From the NCBI RefSeq assembly GCF_016862375.1, contig NZ_BOMV01000035.1:1-64000 (forward strand): 64,000 nt of DNA, written 5' to 3'. Below the pieces are notes generated by a model that worked only from the letters and a program-made list of their open reading frames with translations, was not told the DNA's origin and ran no database searches. A program made the position numbers and the translations under genes. Positions 19,941-30,593 of this stretch are shown here, piece after piece; the first letter of the stretch is position 1, and each line of letters starts with the position of its first letter. This stretch comes from Paractinoplanes rishiriensis. Its GTDB lineage: Bacteria > Actinomycetota > Actinomycetes > Mycobacteriales > Micromonosporaceae.

Positions 19941-20665
19941 GACGCGAGCGCCTTCTGCTGGGCGGCGGCCAGCTCGGTGCAGCCCAGCAGGGCCAGGTCG
20001 AGCATGGCGTCCATCTGGTCGCGGCGGAACACGCCGTTTTCCCCCGTGCCCTGCACCTCGACGAAGTCGCCGTCGCCGGTGGCCACCACGTTCATGTCGA
20101 CCTCGGCGGCGACATCCTCCACATACGCCAGGTCGAGGCGCGGCTCGCCGTCGATGATCCCGACGCTGACCGCCTGGATCGAGCGGTGCACCACCCGGTC
20201 GGACTTGCCGGCCAGCGCCTTCTTGTCGGCCAGCCAGGTCACCGCGTCGACCAGAGCCACATACGCCCCGGTGATCGCGGCCGTCCGGGTGCCGCCGTCG
20301 GCCTGCAGCACGTCGCAGTCGAGGACGATCGAGTTTTCGCCCAGTGCCTTGAGGTCGATGCAGGCCCGCAGGCTGCGCCCGATCAGGCGGGAGATCTCGT
20401 GCGTACGGCCGCCGATTTTGCCTTTGACGCTCTCCCGGTCACCGCGAGTGTTGGTGGCACGGGGCAGCATCGAATATTCGGCGGTGACCCAGCCGAGGCC
20501 GGACCCCTTGCGCCAGCGTGGCACCCCCTCGGTGACGCTGGCGGTGCAGAGCACCCGCGTGTTGCCGAACTCGACGAGGACCGAGCCCTCCGGATGGATG
20601 CTCCAGTGCCGGTTGAGGGTCACGGGACGCAGTTGATCGGCCGCTCGGCCGTCGGGTCGTGCCAT
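19937..20665 (-). CDS. rph: Ribonuclease PH
   Basis: This 242-residue phosphorolytic exoribonuclease trims tRNA 3' ends. The start ATG at 20665 gives the canonical N-terminus [15 protein letters not shown] and normal family length; a longer open frame upstream is spurious. Typical segments include [35 protein letters not shown] and [19 protein letters not shown]. It overlaps rdgB by 4 bp. The same pair lies at Rv1340-Rv1341 in M. tuberculosis, which supports the synteny of this block. Confidence 0.96.
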   Translation of the reverse strand: MARPDGRAADQLRPVTLNRHWSIHPEGSVLVEFGNTRVLCTASVTEGVPRWRKGSGLGWVTAEYSMLPRATNTRGDRESVKGKIGGRTHEISRLIGRSLRACIDLKALGENSIVLDCDVLQADGGTRTAAITGAYVALVDAVTWLADKKALAGKSDRVVHRSIQAVSVGIIDGEPRLDLAYVEDVAAEVDMNVVATGDGDFVEVQGTGENGVFRRDQMDAMLDLALLGCTELAAAQQKALAS

Positions 20666-20675
20666 GCCCCAAACC

Positions 20676-21887
20676 TTATTGGTTCGGTGCCGGGGCCGCT
20701 CCTTGTACCCCGCCGCCTGTGGATAACGTCGGCACCGCGGGGCGCAGGCGCTGCCGGCTGACCGCCGCGCCGGCCGTGCTCCGCTCGGGCAACGCGCCGT
20801 GCGCCCGCAGGAACCCGTCCACCGCCTGCTGCCAGCCGAACCCCTCGGCCCGGGTGCGCGCGGCCGCACGTCGCTGCGCCTCGGGCCGCGCCATCAGGAC
20901 GCGTACCCCCTCGGCGAAAGCCTCCCCGGTGCCCGGCACCGCCACGCCGGCGTCACCCACCACCTCAGGCAGCGCGCTTGTCTCGTTGACCACCACGGGC
21001 GTGCCGCAGGCCAGCGCCTCGAGCGCGGCCAGGCCGAACGTCTCCACCGGACCCGGCGACACCACCACGTCGGCGCTGGCGAGCAGCGCGGCGACGGCGG
21101 CCCGGTCGGCGATGTGCCCGGCGAAGCGCACCGGCAGCCGGGCCGCCCGGTAGGCCAATGCGGCCCGGCGGGCGCCGTCACCGGCCACCACCAGGACGGC
21201 CGGAGCCTTGTTGGTGCGCAGGGCCGCCACCGCGTCGACCGCCAGCTCGGGCCGCTTCACCGCGGACAGCCGGCTGCAGAACACCACCATGAGCTCGTCG
21301 GGACGGGCGTAGCGGGCCCGGACCGCGGCGTCGGCCCGGCTCGGATGGAACGCCTCCAGGTCGACCCCGAGCGGGACCTCGACCAGGTTGGGGACGCCCA
21401 GGCGGCGGAACTCGGCGGCCGCGAACGCGGTGGTGCACACGATGGTGTCGAACGTCTCGGCGGTGCGCAGGTTGAGCCGGTCGGCCAGCGAGTCGCGCTT
21501 GGGCATGCCCCAGACGCCGAGCAGCGCGGCGAGACTCTCGTGCGACACCATCATCGAGCCGACGCCGCGCTGCCGGGCCCAGCGGCCGGTCCAGCGCAGG
21601 GTGGCCCGGTCGGACACCTCGATGCGGTCCGGCTCGAGCTCGTCGAGCAAGCGGGTGAGCTGACGGCGCCGGGCCATGACCCGGAAGCCCCCGGTGCGCG
21701 GCAGCGGCGCGCTGGCCAGCGTGATGACACGGCCCTGCGAGGTCATTGTGTCGGAGGCTTCGCGGCCGGGGACGATCAGCACCGCCTCGTGACCGGCCCG
21801 CTGGTAGCCCTCACCGAGCTGACGCAGGGCGGTGCGAAGCCCACCAGAGTGCGTCGTCACGAAGTTGGCCAGGCGAACGATGCGCAT
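20676..21887 (-). CDS. GT4-family glycosyltransferase
   Basis: This 403-residue GT-B enzyme has an N-terminal acceptor domain ([19 protein letters not shown]) and a C-terminal nucleotide-sugar domain with [19 protein letters not shown] and [18 protein letters not shown], whose Glu-x7-Glu is the retaining GT4 motif. It resembles PimB'/SqdX-like mannosyl- or glucosyltransferases acting on lipid acceptors at the inner membrane face. It lies between the metallo-hydrolase and rph, a place where the mycobacterial block has no such gene, so it appears to be a lineage-specific insertion. The acceptor is unknown. Confidence 0.88.
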   Translation of the reverse strand: MRIVRLANFVTTHSGGLRTALRQLGEGYQRAGHEAVLIVPGREASDTMTSQGRVITLASAPLPRTGGFRVMARRRQLTRLLDELEPDRIEVSDRATLRWTGRWARQRGVGSMMVSHESLAALLGVWGMPKRDSLADRLNLRTAETFDTIVCTTAFAAAEFRRLGVPNLVEVPLGVDLEAFHPSRADAAVRARYARPDELMVVFCSRLSAVKRPELAVDAVAALRTNKAPAVLVVAGDGARRAALAYRAARLPVRFAGHIADRAAVAALLASADVVVSPGPVETFGLAALEALACGTPVVVNETSALPEVVGDAGVAVPGTGEAFAEGVRVLMARPEAQRRAAARTRAEGFGWQQAVDGFLRAHGALPERSTAGAAVSRQRLRPAVPTLSTGGGVQGAAPAPNQ

Positions 21888-21962
21888 GCAGCAAACTCCA
21901 AGCGTCCACGATCCGGTGGTGGTGCCACGGTGCTCGATCCGACCCCCGCACCCGGTCCGGGC

Positions 21963-22709
21963 TCAGAGATCGTAGCGGGCGCCAGGCCGTACGACCTCAA
22001 CCGGCCCGGCGAACGCGGCGGTGGCCGCATCCACAATAGATGCCTCGGAGAACCATGCAGGTATCAAATGGGTGAGTAACAGTCGTCCGACGTCGGCCTT
22101 GGTGGCCGCCTCGCCCGCTTCGCCGCCGGTCAGGTGCAGGCCGGGCGGATTGTCGGCACCGTCCAGGTAGCTTGCCTCACACAGGAACAGGTCGGCGCCG
22201 GCCGCCAGGCGCAGCAGCGGTTCGCACGGGGCGGTGTCCGACGAGTACGTGATCACCCGTCCGCCGTGCTCGATGCGTACGCCATAAGTCTCGATCGGAT
22301 GGTTGACCCGGTCCACCGTGACCTGAAAGGGCCCGATCGGGAAGGTGCCCGGCTGGAGGCCGTAAAAGGTGTAAACGTCGTCGACCGACTCATTGTCCGA
22401 GCTGTACGCCGCGGAGATCCGTTCGGCGGCACCGAGCGGCGCATAGACGGGCAGAGCGGGCTTGGCACCGGTCGGGTCATAGCGACGAACCACCACATAG
22501 AGGCACGCATCCAGCATGTGGTCACTGTGCAGATGGGTGAGGACGATCGCATCGATGGAGTTCGGGTCGGAGTACCGCTGCAGAGCCGAGAGAGAACCCG
22601 ATCCGAAATCAATCAGGAGCCGGAAGCCCTCAGCCTCGACGAGGTAGGCGGAACAAGCCGACTCGGGGCCGGGAAAACTGCCGGCACAGCCGAGAACGGT
22701 CAGTCGCAT
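21963..22709 (-). CDS. MBL-fold hydrolase, Rv1339-like
   Basis: This 248-residue metallo-beta-lactamase-fold protein has the metal motif THLHSDHMLD (58-67; His59, His61, Asp63, His64) and late ligands in YSSDTAPCEP and LLTHLIPAW. Length and context match Rv1339 of M. tuberculosis, reported as an atypical class II cAMP phosphodiesterase and located between cysM and rph. A cyclic-nucleotide phosphodiesterase role is therefore the best inference; RNase Z-like or PhnP-like activity is the alternative. The gap upstream (22710-22970) is divergent and probably holds promoters for both neighbours. Confidence 0.85.
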   Translation of the reverse strand: MRLTVLGCAGSFPGPESACSAYLVEAEGFRLLIDFGSGSLSALQRYSDPNSIDAIVLTHLHSDHMLDACLYVVVRRYDPTGAKPALPVYAPLGAAERISAAYSSDNESVDDVYTFYGLQPGTFPIGPFQVTVDRVNHPIETYGVRIEHGGRVITYSSDTAPCEPLLRLAAGADLFLCEASYLDGADNPPGLHLTGGEAGEAATKADVGRLLLTHLIPAWFSEASIVDAATAAFAGPVEVVRPGARYDL

Positions 22710-22970
22710 GCGGGTCCCTTTGCCTCACGCTGGGTCGTCCACGCCCCGCTGGACCGGTCCGTGGCGGCGTCGTCAGACCAGTCAATCACGGAGCGAAGCG
22801 TACGTCGGGACCTGCGACCCCTGTAAACGTCTGATCGATTTGTCGCTAAATCGACAACGTACATCACACCGCCCGTGACCTCGGTCATTAGCTCAATTCC
22901 CGTTACGTCCGGTGAGTCGTTTGCGTTGCACAAAGTGAGGACTTCTAGGGACGGAACAGACGGAGGCAGC

Positions 22971-23381
22971 GTGACAACGGTCGAGCAGAACCGCGGCACG
23001 CGGACCGAGGCGGCAGAGATCATGCCGTTCGGTGGCTGGGAGAGTACACCGGCCGCCGAGGTATTCGGTGACCGCAAGACGCTCTTCCGCTTTCCGGCCG
23101 CTGACGATCCAGCACCGGCACCCGGACGCCTGCTCGCCATGGCCCTTTTCGGCGCCGCGCTCGGCCTAGCGGGCGTCGGTGTGGGGCTGCGTGCAATGGT
23201 CACGGTAATCGGCGGCGCGGCCTTCTGGTACGTCCCGGTGCTGTCCTTTTTCGGACTCATCAGCGTGGCTCTGGCGGTCGGATCGTTCCTCTCCATCCAC
23301 CGCCCGACACTGCCCTGGGCACTCCTGATCGCCGCGACGATTCCGCTCACGATCGACATTCTGGTGGCGGCCCTCTACTGA
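22971..23381 (+). CDS. Small integral membrane protein, unknown
   Basis: This protein of about 136 residues has a soluble N-terminus of about 50 residues and three predicted transmembrane segments (roughly 55-75, 82-102 and 110-134). I chose GTG at 22971 because ACGGAGG precedes it at the right distance; a longer frame starts at 22875 but gives an implausible N-terminus. No family is recognised. It stands alone on the plus strand inside the otherwise minus-strand cysM-to-rph block, roughly where the mycobacterial block carries a rhomboid-like membrane gene, but it has no Ser/His protease motif. Confidence 0.7.
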   Translation: MTTVEQNRGTRTEAAEIMPFGGWESTPAAEVFGDRKTLFRFPAADDPAPAPGRLLAMALFGAALGLAGVGVGLRAMVTVIGGAAFWYVPVLSFFGLISVALAVGSFLSIHRPTLPWALLIAATIPLTIDILVAALY

Positions 23382-23391
23382 GGCCGCCCCA

Positions 23392-24727
<1,336 letters not shown>

Positions 24728-24853
24728 GACGGTGAATGCTCCTGAGTAAGGGTCGAACGTCGGGAAGGGATCTGCCGGAGTGTCGTCAGCGACACTCGTA
24801 GACCACCGACACGGGGCTCTGCCCGAACAGGCACGGCTGCACAACGCTCACAC

Positions 24854-25285
24854 TCACGCGTCCACCGTCGCATCCACGATGTTGATCTCTTCCTCGGCCA
24901 CCACACCGTCCACGATGCGGAACGACCGGATCTCCTCCGAGTCCGGCTCACGAGTCGACACGAGCAGGTAATGCGCATGCGGTTCGCCGGCGAACGAAAT
25001 GTCCGTCCGAGAAGGGTACGCCTCGGTCGCGGTGTGCGAGTGGTAGATGACGACCGGTTCCTCGTCGTTGTCATCCATCTCGCGCCACACCCGCAGCTGC
25101 TCCATGGAGTCGAACTCGTAGAACGTCATCGACCGGGCGGCGTTGTCCATCGGGATCAGCCGGGTCGGCAGGTCACCGCCGGCCGGGCCGGCGACCACGC
25201 CACAGGCCTCGTCCGGGTGGTCCCGGCGAGCATGGGCGACGATCGCGTCGACGATCGCGCTGTCGATGGTCAGCACGTCGTTCAC
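24854..25285 (-). CDS. mec: Mec-type JAMM metalloprotease
   Basis: This 143-residue zinc peptidase (M67, JAMM) releases cysteine from the CysO-cysteine adduct formed by CysM. The metal signature is intact: Glu26 in HPDEACGV and HSHTATEAYPSRTD with His82, His84 and Asp95. It aligns almost end to end with M. tuberculosis Mec when started at GTG 25285. An alternative GTG at 25333 overlaps the stop of the upstream DUF2017 gene and would add 16 residues. Given the extended CysO next door, it may also process that precursor. Confidence 0.92.
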   Translation of the reverse strand: MNDVLTIDSAIVDAIVAHARRDHPDEACGVVAGPAGGDLPTRLIPMDNAARSMTFYEFDSMEQLRVWREMDDNDEEPVVIYHSHTATEAYPSRTDISFAGEPHAHYLLVSTREPDSEEIRSFRIVDGVVAEEEINIVDATVDA

Positions 25286-25329
25286 ATTACCGTGAGATTT
25301 CCACGGACCCGGCGTGGCCGTGCCCACAC

Positions 25330-25830
25330 TCACTTGATCTCGGGCAGCGCATTCAGCAAAGACTCCTGTAGATATCCCAGGTATGCGTACACGCTGAGCT
25401 GGAACACCCGGCTCGAGCCCGGGTCGTGGATCACGGCCCGCTCGAGTTCCTCGCTGAGATCGGTGTCGGCGCTGATGTCGAGCCGGGTGCCCATCGCCAG
25501 CCGGGCGTCGTTGATGGCCCGCAACCAGGCCTCCGCCGCCTCGCCGTCCAGGCGTACCTCGCCCGCGCCCTCATCCGGCAGTGCCGCGAGAATGGCACCT
25601 GCCTGATCGATCTTGCCGGTTTTCAGCTCGCCCTCGGTGTAGAGGCGGAACTCGGCCGAGTCGTCGGGGCGGTCCGGATAGATGTCCGGGAACAGCCGGG
25701 ACACCACCGGATCGGTGTGGTCCATGCCGTCGGTCAGCAGGCCCACCACCTCGCCGGCGACCTTGCGCAGCACGCGCACCTCGTCGACCGCGAACGTGGC
25801 AACGCACTGTGCGCCGTTGCGTCGGAACAT
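25330..25830 (-). CDS. DUF2017 family protein
   Basis: This acidic, helix-rich 166-residue protein is of the actinobacterial DUF2017 family, invariably found beside clpS (Rv1332 position). Features are an N-terminal MFRRNGAQCVATFAVDEVRVL and RLFPDIYPDRPDD in the middle. Its function is unknown; the context suggests a link to ClpS/Clp proteolysis. The start ATG at 25830 lies 21 bp downstream of the clpS stop. A longer frame that would reach into clpS is not used. Confidence 0.88.
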   Translation of the reverse strand: MFRRNGAQCVATFAVDEVRVLRKVAGEVVGLLTDGMDHTDPVVSRLFPDIYPDRPDDSAEFRLYTEGELKTGKIDQAGAILAALPDEGAGEVRLDGEAAEAWLRAINDARLAMGTRLDISADTDLSEELERAVIHDPGSSRVFQLSVYAYLGYLQESLLNALPEIK

Positions 25831-25850
25831 CTGCCCTCTCCCGCCGGTGT

Positions 25851-26150
25851 TCAGGCCCGGTCCACCGTCGCCCAGAGACCGTATCCGTGCAGCCGGTTGG
25901 CGTCCATCTCCATGCGCTCGCGCGCGCCGGAGGACACCACGGCCCTGCCCTTGGTGTGCACGTCCAGCATCAGCTGCTCGGCCCTCTCCCGGCTGTAGCC
26001 GAACAACTTCTGGAAAACCCAGGTCACGTACGACATGAGATTCACCGGATCGTCCCAGACGATGGTCACCCAGGGGGTGTCGTCGACGGGTGCCTCCTCG
26101 ACCTCCGGTGTCTCGACGGGAGCAACCTGTGGCAACGCCATGACCCCCAT
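25851..26150 (-). CDS. clpS: ATP-dependent Clp protease adaptor ClpS
   Basis: This 99-residue adaptor delivers N-degron substrates to the ClpC/ClpA unfoldase. An acidic N-terminal extension (1-25) precedes the conserved core: [21 protein letters not shown] (from about 32, with DDPVN) and HTKGRAVV near 65-72. It is the first gene of the clpS-DUF2017-mec-cysO-cysM run and is divergent from pncB, as in M. tuberculosis (Rv1330c-Rv1331). The ATG at 26141 is an alternative start. Confidence 0.95.
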   Translation of the reverse strand: MGVMALPQVAPVETPEVEEAPVDDTPWVTIVWDDPVNLMSYVTWVFQKLFGYSRERAEQLMLDVHTKGRAVVSSGARERMEMDANRLHGYGLWATVDRA

Positions 26151-26247
26151 GTTGCCACCGGTTTCGCCGCATCGGTGAACCGGAGCGCCGAACCGCAGGT
26201 CAACGCACCGTTAGTAAGGGGCGCTCCCGGCGCAATAGGGTGATGGG

Positions 26248-27534
26248 GTGAACACCTTCGCCCCCGCGTTGATGACCGACCAGTACGAGCTGACGATGGT
26301 CAGCGCCGCCCTGCGCGACGGCACGGCCGATCGACAATGCGTGTTCGAGGTGTTCGCCCGCCGGCTGCCCACCGGCCGGCGCTACGGCGTGGTCGCCGGA
26401 CCGGGCCGGCTGGTCGAGTTGCTGCACGACTTCCGGTTCCGGTCCGAGGAGATCGACTTCCTGCGCAGGGCGCAGATCGTCGACGAGAGCACCGCGGAGT
26501 GGCTGACGGCCTATCGCTTCACCGGAGACATCGACGGGTACGCCGAGGGCGAACTGTTCTTCCCGGGCTCCCCGATCATGACGGTCTCCGGCACCTTCGC
26601 CGAGTGCGTGGTGCTCGAGACGCTCATCCTTTCGGTGCTCAACCACGACTGCGCCATCGCGGCCGGAGCGGCCCGGATGGTCACCGCGGCGCGCGGCCGG
26701 CCGATCATCGAGATGGGATCGCGGCGTACCCACGAGAACGCGGCCGTCGCGGCGGCGCGGGCGGCCTACCTGGCGGGCTTCGCGTCCACCTCCAACCTGG
26801 CCGCGGGAGCGCTCTACGGCATACCCACCACGGGCACCTCGGCGCACGCGTTCACCCTGCTGCACGACGACGAGCCGGCCGCCTTCGCGTCCCAGGTGGC
26901 GGCCCTCGGCAAAAACACCACACTGCTGGTCGACACGTATGACATCGCGCAGGGCATCCGGAACGCGATCGCGGTGGCCGGCCCCGGCCTGCGCGCCGTC
27001 CGGATCGACTCCGGCGACCTGTCGGTGCTGGCCCAGCACTCCCGCGAGTTGCTCGACTCGCTCGGCGCCGCGGACACCAAGATCATCGTGTCCGGCGACA
27101 TGGACGAGTACGCGATCGCCACGCTCGCCGCCGAACCGGTCGACCTGTACGGCGCCGGCACCGCGGTGGTCACCGGCTCCGGCGCGCCGACCGCCGGCCT
27201 GGTCTACAAACTGGTCGAGGTCGAGGGCAAGCCGGTGGTCAAGCGCTCGGAAAACAAAGCCACGGTCGGCGGCCGCAAGACCGCGGTGCGCCGGCACAAG
27301 CCCACCGGCACGGCGACCGAGGAGATCATCGTCTCCCAGGGTGTGCCCGACCACTCCGCCAACGATCGCCTATTGCAGAGGTCGTACGTGGTGGCCGGCG
27401 ACGTGCTCGAGCCGCCCACCCTCCAGGAGTCCCGCGACCACCTGCGGCAGTGCCTCATCTCGATACCGTGGGAGGGGCTCAAGCTCTCGGCCGGCGACCC
27501 GGCCATCCCCGTCACCATCGTCCCGACCGTTTAG
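26248..27534 (+). CDS. pncB: Nicotinate phosphoribosyltransferase
   Basis: This 428-residue enzyme joins nicotinate with PRPP (ATP-coupled) to form nicotinate mononucleotide in NAD salvage. Motifs seen are MTDQYELTM at the N-terminus, GSRRTHEN, the catalytic GTSAHAFTLLHDDE, VDTYD, and RIDSGDL of the PRPP-binding barrel. The GTG start at 26248 is divergent from clpS. pncA follows 8 bp after the stop, so deamidation of nicotinamide and its reuse are encoded together. Confidence 0.95.
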   Translation: MNTFAPALMTDQYELTMVSAALRDGTADRQCVFEVFARRLPTGRRYGVVAGPGRLVELLHDFRFRSEEIDFLRRAQIVDESTAEWLTAYRFTGDIDGYAEGELFFPGSPIMTVSGTFAECVVLETLILSVLNHDCAIAAGAARMVTAARGRPIIEMGSRRTHENAAVAAARAAYLAGFASTSNLAAGALYGIPTTGTSAHAFTLLHDDEPAAFASQVAALGKNTTLLVDTYDIAQGIRNAIAVAGPGLRAVRIDSGDLSVLAQHSRELLDSLGAADTKIIVSGDMDEYAIATLAAEPVDLYGAGTAVVTGSGAPTAGLVYKLVEVEGKPVVKRSENKATVGGRKTAVRRHKPTGTATEEIIVSQGVPDHSANDRLLQRSYVVAGDVLEPPTLQESRDHLRQCLISIPWEGLKLSAGDPAIPVTIVPTV

Positions 27535-27542
27535 GAGTTGCC

Positions 27543-28106
27543 GTGGCCCGCGCTCTGATCATCGTCGACGTCCAGAACGACTTCTGCGAGGGCGGCTCGC
27601 TGCCGGTGACCGGCGGCGCCGCGGTCGCGGCCGGCGTCTCGCAGGCCCTCGCCGAGGGTGCCACCAGGTGGGACCACGTGGTGGCCACCAAGGATTGGCA
27701 CATCGATCCGGGTGCGCACTTCAGCGATCACCCGGACTACCTGGACTCCTGGCCGGCGCACTGTGTGGTCGGCTCGTCCGGCGCCGAGTTCCACCCGTCG
27801 CTGGTCACCGAGCGGATCGAGGCGGTCTTCCACAAGGGCGAGCACAAGGCGGCCTACTCCGGCTTCGAGGGCCACAACGACCAGGGCGAGACCCTGGCGG
27901 CCTGGCTGCGAGAGCGCGAGGTCACCGAGGTCGACCTGGTCGGCATCGCCACCGACCACTGCGTACGCGCGACCGCGCTGGACGCCCGCGCCGAGGGCTT
28001 CACCACCACGGTCCTGCTCGACCTGACCGCCGGTGTGTCCGAGGGCACCACCGAGGCGGCCCTGGCCGAGTTCCGCACGGCGTCGATCCAGGTCGCGAAT
28101 TCCTGA
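27543..28106 (+). CDS. pncA: Nicotinamidase
   Basis: This 187-residue cysteine hydrolase converts nicotinamide to nicotinate and ammonia, and activates pyrazinamide in mycobacteria. The catalytic triad is complete: Asp9 (VDVQNDFCEGG), Lys98 and Cys140 (GIATDHCVRATALDA). The metal ligands Asp51, His53, His59 and His73 are also present. The GTG start at 27543 has the ribosome-binding site AGGAG 5 nt upstream, overlapping the tail of pncB. It supplies the substrate of PncB. Confidence 0.95.
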   Translation: MARALIIVDVQNDFCEGGSLPVTGGAAVAAGVSQALAEGATRWDHVVATKDWHIDPGAHFSDHPDYLDSWPAHCVVGSSGAEFHPSLVTERIEAVFHKGEHKAAYSGFEGHNDQGETLAAWLREREVTEVDLVGIATDHCVRATALDARAEGFTTTVLLDLTAGVSEGTTEAALAEFRTASIQVANS

Positions 28107-28107
28107 T

Positions 28108-28130
28108 CTGTCGTACCCCCGAGGCAGTAT
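28108..28130 (+). promoter_or_regulatory. Candidate RecA-NDp-like promoter of MFS gene
   Basis: CTGTCGTAC, then 8 nt, then CAGTAT, placed 21 bp before the MFS start codon. The layout parallels the actinobacterial DNA-damage promoter TTGTCRGTG-N8-TAnnnT (PafBC type), with mismatches in the last three bases of the first half. The first 14 bases recur exactly in front of the AraC gene at 35737. Confidence 0.4.
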
Positions 28131-28151
28131 GTCCTGCGGAGGTCAGGAACC

Positions 28152-29441
28152 ATGCTGCTCAAGCCCTACCGGGACACGCTCGCGCTCCCCCGCATCAAAT
28201 CGCTGCTAGCCGTCGCGACGCTGGCCCGCATCCCGATCGCGGCCAGCGCGGTCGTGCTCACGCTGCACGTCGTCACCGACCTTGGTCGCGGCTACGGCGC
28301 CGCGGGCCTGATCGGCGCGGCGTTCACGGTCGGCGGTTCGGTGGGCGCCCCCGTGATGGGCCGCCTGGTCGACCGCCGCGGCCTGCGCCCGGTGCTGGTC
28401 CTCACCACGATCGCCGAGGTCATCTTCTGGTCCGTGGCCCAGGCTGTGCCGTACTGGACCCTGTTTCTGATGGCTTTGCTGGGTGGCTTCCTGGCCCTGC
28501 CCGCCTTCGCGGTGGCCCGCCAGTCGATCGCAGCCCTGACCACCGAGTCCCAGCGCCTCCCCGCCTTCGCCCTAGATTCGATCACCACCGAGATCTCGTT
28601 CATGGCCGGCCCCGCCCTGGGCGTCCTGATCGCCACCACGGCAGGCTCCCGCGCCGCGATGCTGGCCATCGGCGCCGGCATCCTGGTCTCCGGCGTGGGC
28701 CTGTGGCTGCTGAACCCACCGGTGCGCGCCGCACACGAGGCCCCCATCGAGGCAGGCGTTCGGGTCCCCCGCCGCACCTGGCTCCGCCCCCGCTTCATAG
28801 CCGTCCTGGCCGTGACGCTGGCCGCGACCCTGGTCCTGGCCGGCACCGACGTGACGGTGGTGGCAGTCCTGCGCGAAAACGGCGAACTCCCCTGGACCGG
28901 CCTGGTGATGTCGCTGTGGGCGTTCTACTCCCTGCTGGGCGGCTTCGCCTACGGCACGATGCACCGCCGCCTGCCCGCGGTGGCCCTGCTGACCCCGATG
29001 GCCGTGCTCACCGTGGCGGTGGCCCTGGGCTCCGCCCACTGGTGGCTGCTGGCCATCCTGCTGCTCCCGTGCGGCGCCCTGTGCGCCCCCACGATCACCG
29101 CAAGCGCCGACGCCGTGAGCCGCATGACCCCTGCCTCGGCCCGAGGCGAGGCGATGGGCTTGCACAACTCATCCTTGACCGTCGGCGTCGCCTTGGGCGG
29201 CCCACTGGCCGGCTTGGCCGCCGACACGTGGTCCCCCGCGTGGGGCTTCGTAGCGGTAGGCGGCGTGGGCACCCTGATAGCCGCAGCAGTCCTCCTCCTG
29301 GAACTACACCACCGCCGCCACCCCGACCCACCCTCAGCCCTATCCGCCACCGCACCCGCCGACCTCCCGGTCCCGGCCGCCAGAGCCACCGAGCCCGCCA
29401 CCTTGGCCAACACCATGAACGCCCAATCCACCCGCCCCTGA
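28152..29441 (+). CDS. MFS transporter
   Basis: This 429-residue polytopic membrane protein has about 12 hydrophobic segments and the major-facilitator loop signature GRLVDRRGLRPVL between TM2 and TM3. The second half has a degenerate copy. A Pro/Ala-rich cytoplasmic tail of about 40 residues ends the protein. It follows pncA by 45 bp, has its own ribosome-binding site (GCGGAGG), and is preceded by a candidate damage-type promoter. The substrate is unknown; drug export is typical of the family. Nicotinate-related transport is possible from context but not shown by the sequence. Confidence 0.85.
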   Translation: MLLKPYRDTLALPRIKSLLAVATLARIPIAASAVVLTLHVVTDLGRGYGAAGLIGAAFTVGGSVGAPVMGRLVDRRGLRPVLVLTTIAEVIFWSVAQAVPYWTLFLMALLGGFLALPAFAVARQSIAALTTESQRLPAFALDSITTEISFMAGPALGVLIATTAGSRAAMLAIGAGILVSGVGLWLLNPPVRAAHEAPIEAGVRVPRRTWLRPRFIAVLAVTLAATLVLAGTDVTVVAVLRENGELPWTGLVMSLWAFYSLLGGFAYGTMHRRLPAVALLTPMAVLTVAVALGSAHWWLLAILLLPCGALCAPTITASADAVSRMTPASARGEAMGLHNSSLTVGVALGGPLAGLAADTWSPAWGFVAVGGVGTLIAAAVLLLELHHRRHPDPPSALSATAPADLPVPAARATEPATLANTMNAQSTRP

Positions 29442-29664
29442 CCACTCCCATCCCGCCGCCCAGCATGATCTTGCGGAGTTGGTGCGCTCCGGCAACGCGA
29501 ATTCGACACTCCTGAGGCCCGGCCGGCTGGGCAGCCGCCGATCTGGAATTCGCGTTCGCGGATTGCGGCAGGTCGACAAGATTGACGGCCGTGCGCGGCC
29601 GCGGTTGCTCAACCCCTGCCTATCGGCGGCGGAAATCGGGTTGTGAGCGTTTCGGCACGCTCCT

Positions 29665-29693
29665 GTACGATCGTACTTGTACGAACGTACAAG
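29665..29693. promoter_or_regulatory. Twin palindromic TetR operators before SMR gene
   Basis: Two 12-bp palindromic units of form GTACGAnCGTAC repeat with a 14-bp period (GTACGATCGTAC, TT, GTACGAACGTAC). The second extends to 8-bp arms (CTTGTACG / CGTACAAG). They lie 13 bp upstream of the SMR start codon, where a repressor would block initiation. The co-transcribed TetR gene is the likely binder. Confidence 0.7.
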
Positions 29694-29706
29694 AAGAGGT
29701 GTCACC

Positions 29707-30027
29707 GTGCCGTACGTGTTTTTGATGGCTGCTATCGCCTTTGAGATTGCGGCCACCAGCCTGATGAAGTCGACCGAGGGGTTCACGAAGTTGTGGCCCA
29801 CCCTGGCCTGCCTGTCGGGCTACGCGATTTCGCTGCTCGCGCTCTCCCAGGCCGTCAAGGGCGTGCCGGTCGGCGTGGCCTACGCGCTGTGGTCGGCCCT
29901 CGGCACCGCGGCCATCGTTGCGATCGGCGCCGCCTTCCTCGGCGAGCCGATCACCGTGGTCAAGGTCGCCGGCATCAGCCTGATCATCGCGGGCGTGGTC
30001 ACTCTCAACCTCGGCGGTGCGCATTGA
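29707..30027 (+). CDS. SMR-family small multidrug efflux protein
   Basis: This 106-residue protein with four transmembrane helices has the essential Glu13 in AFEIAATSLMKST, aligned with Glu14 of EmrE. The late GEPITVVKVAGISLIIAGV segment is typical. It works as a dimer exchanging protons for cationic compounds. The GTG start at 29707 follows AAGAAGAGG. A TetR gene overlaps its stop codon, and tandem palindromes lie in front, so this is a self-contained drug-responsive efflux unit. Confidence 0.93.
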   Translation: MPYVFLMAAIAFEIAATSLMKSTEGFTKLWPTLACLSGYAISLLALSQAVKGVPVGVAYALWSALGTAAIVAIGAAFLGEPITVVKVAGISLIIAGVVTLNLGGAH

Positions 30028-30593
30028 GTTCCCTGCCGGGGGCTACCCGGCCGGCCCGGCGCACTCGCGATCCGCAGGCTCGGCGGGAAGCGCTGGCGGC
30101 CGCCGTCCTCGAGGTCATCGCCGAGAACGGGATCGGGCGGACCACCCACCGCGCGGTGGCGGCGCGGGCGGAACTGCCGCTGGGCGCCACCACCTACTAC
30201 TTTCCGACGCTCGACGCGCTGATCGCGGCGGGGCTGGAGCGGGCGGCCGCGGCGCAGGATGCCGATCTCCAGCTGTGGGCGGAGCGGCTCGGCGGGACGA
30301 CCGATCTGGCGGGGACGCTGGTTGCGCTCACCGCGGACTATCTGGCCGACCGCCAAAGAGCACAGATCGAGTACGAGTTGTGCGTCGCGGCCGCCCGGGA
30401 TGTGGCCCTGCGCCCCCTCGCGAGCCAATGGCTGGACGGGGTGCACAGCCTCCTCGAGCCCCGGGTCGGCAGTGCGGCGGCCCGCAACATCTCGGCACTG
30501 CTCGACGGGGCCATGCTCCAGGTGCTGGTCACCGGCTCGGAACTGGACGCCGAAGGCCTGGCCAACGCGATCCGGCGACTGGCCGCAGCCTAG
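30024..30593 (+). CDS. TetR-family regulator of the SMR pump
   Basis: This 189-residue regulator begins at a TTG (30024) overlapping the SMR stop codon (TTGA), giving translational coupling. The helix-turn-helix covers about 12-60 and includes GRTTHRAVAARAELPLGATT and YYFPTLDAL. The C-terminal ligand domain is of the TetR_C type. It likely represses its own operon through the twin palindromes at 29665-29693. No in-frame ATG or GTG fits better. Its end overlaps the convergent FGE-like gene by 4 bp. Confidence 0.87.
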   Translation: MSSLPGATRPARRTRDPQARREALAAAVLEVIAENGIGRTTHRAVAARAELPLGATTYYFPTLDALIAAGLERAAAAQDADLQLWAERLGGTTDLAGTLVALTADYLADRQRAQIEYELCVAAARDVALRPLASQWLDGVHSLLEPRVGSAAARNISALLDGAMLQVLVTGSELDAEGLANAIRRLAAA

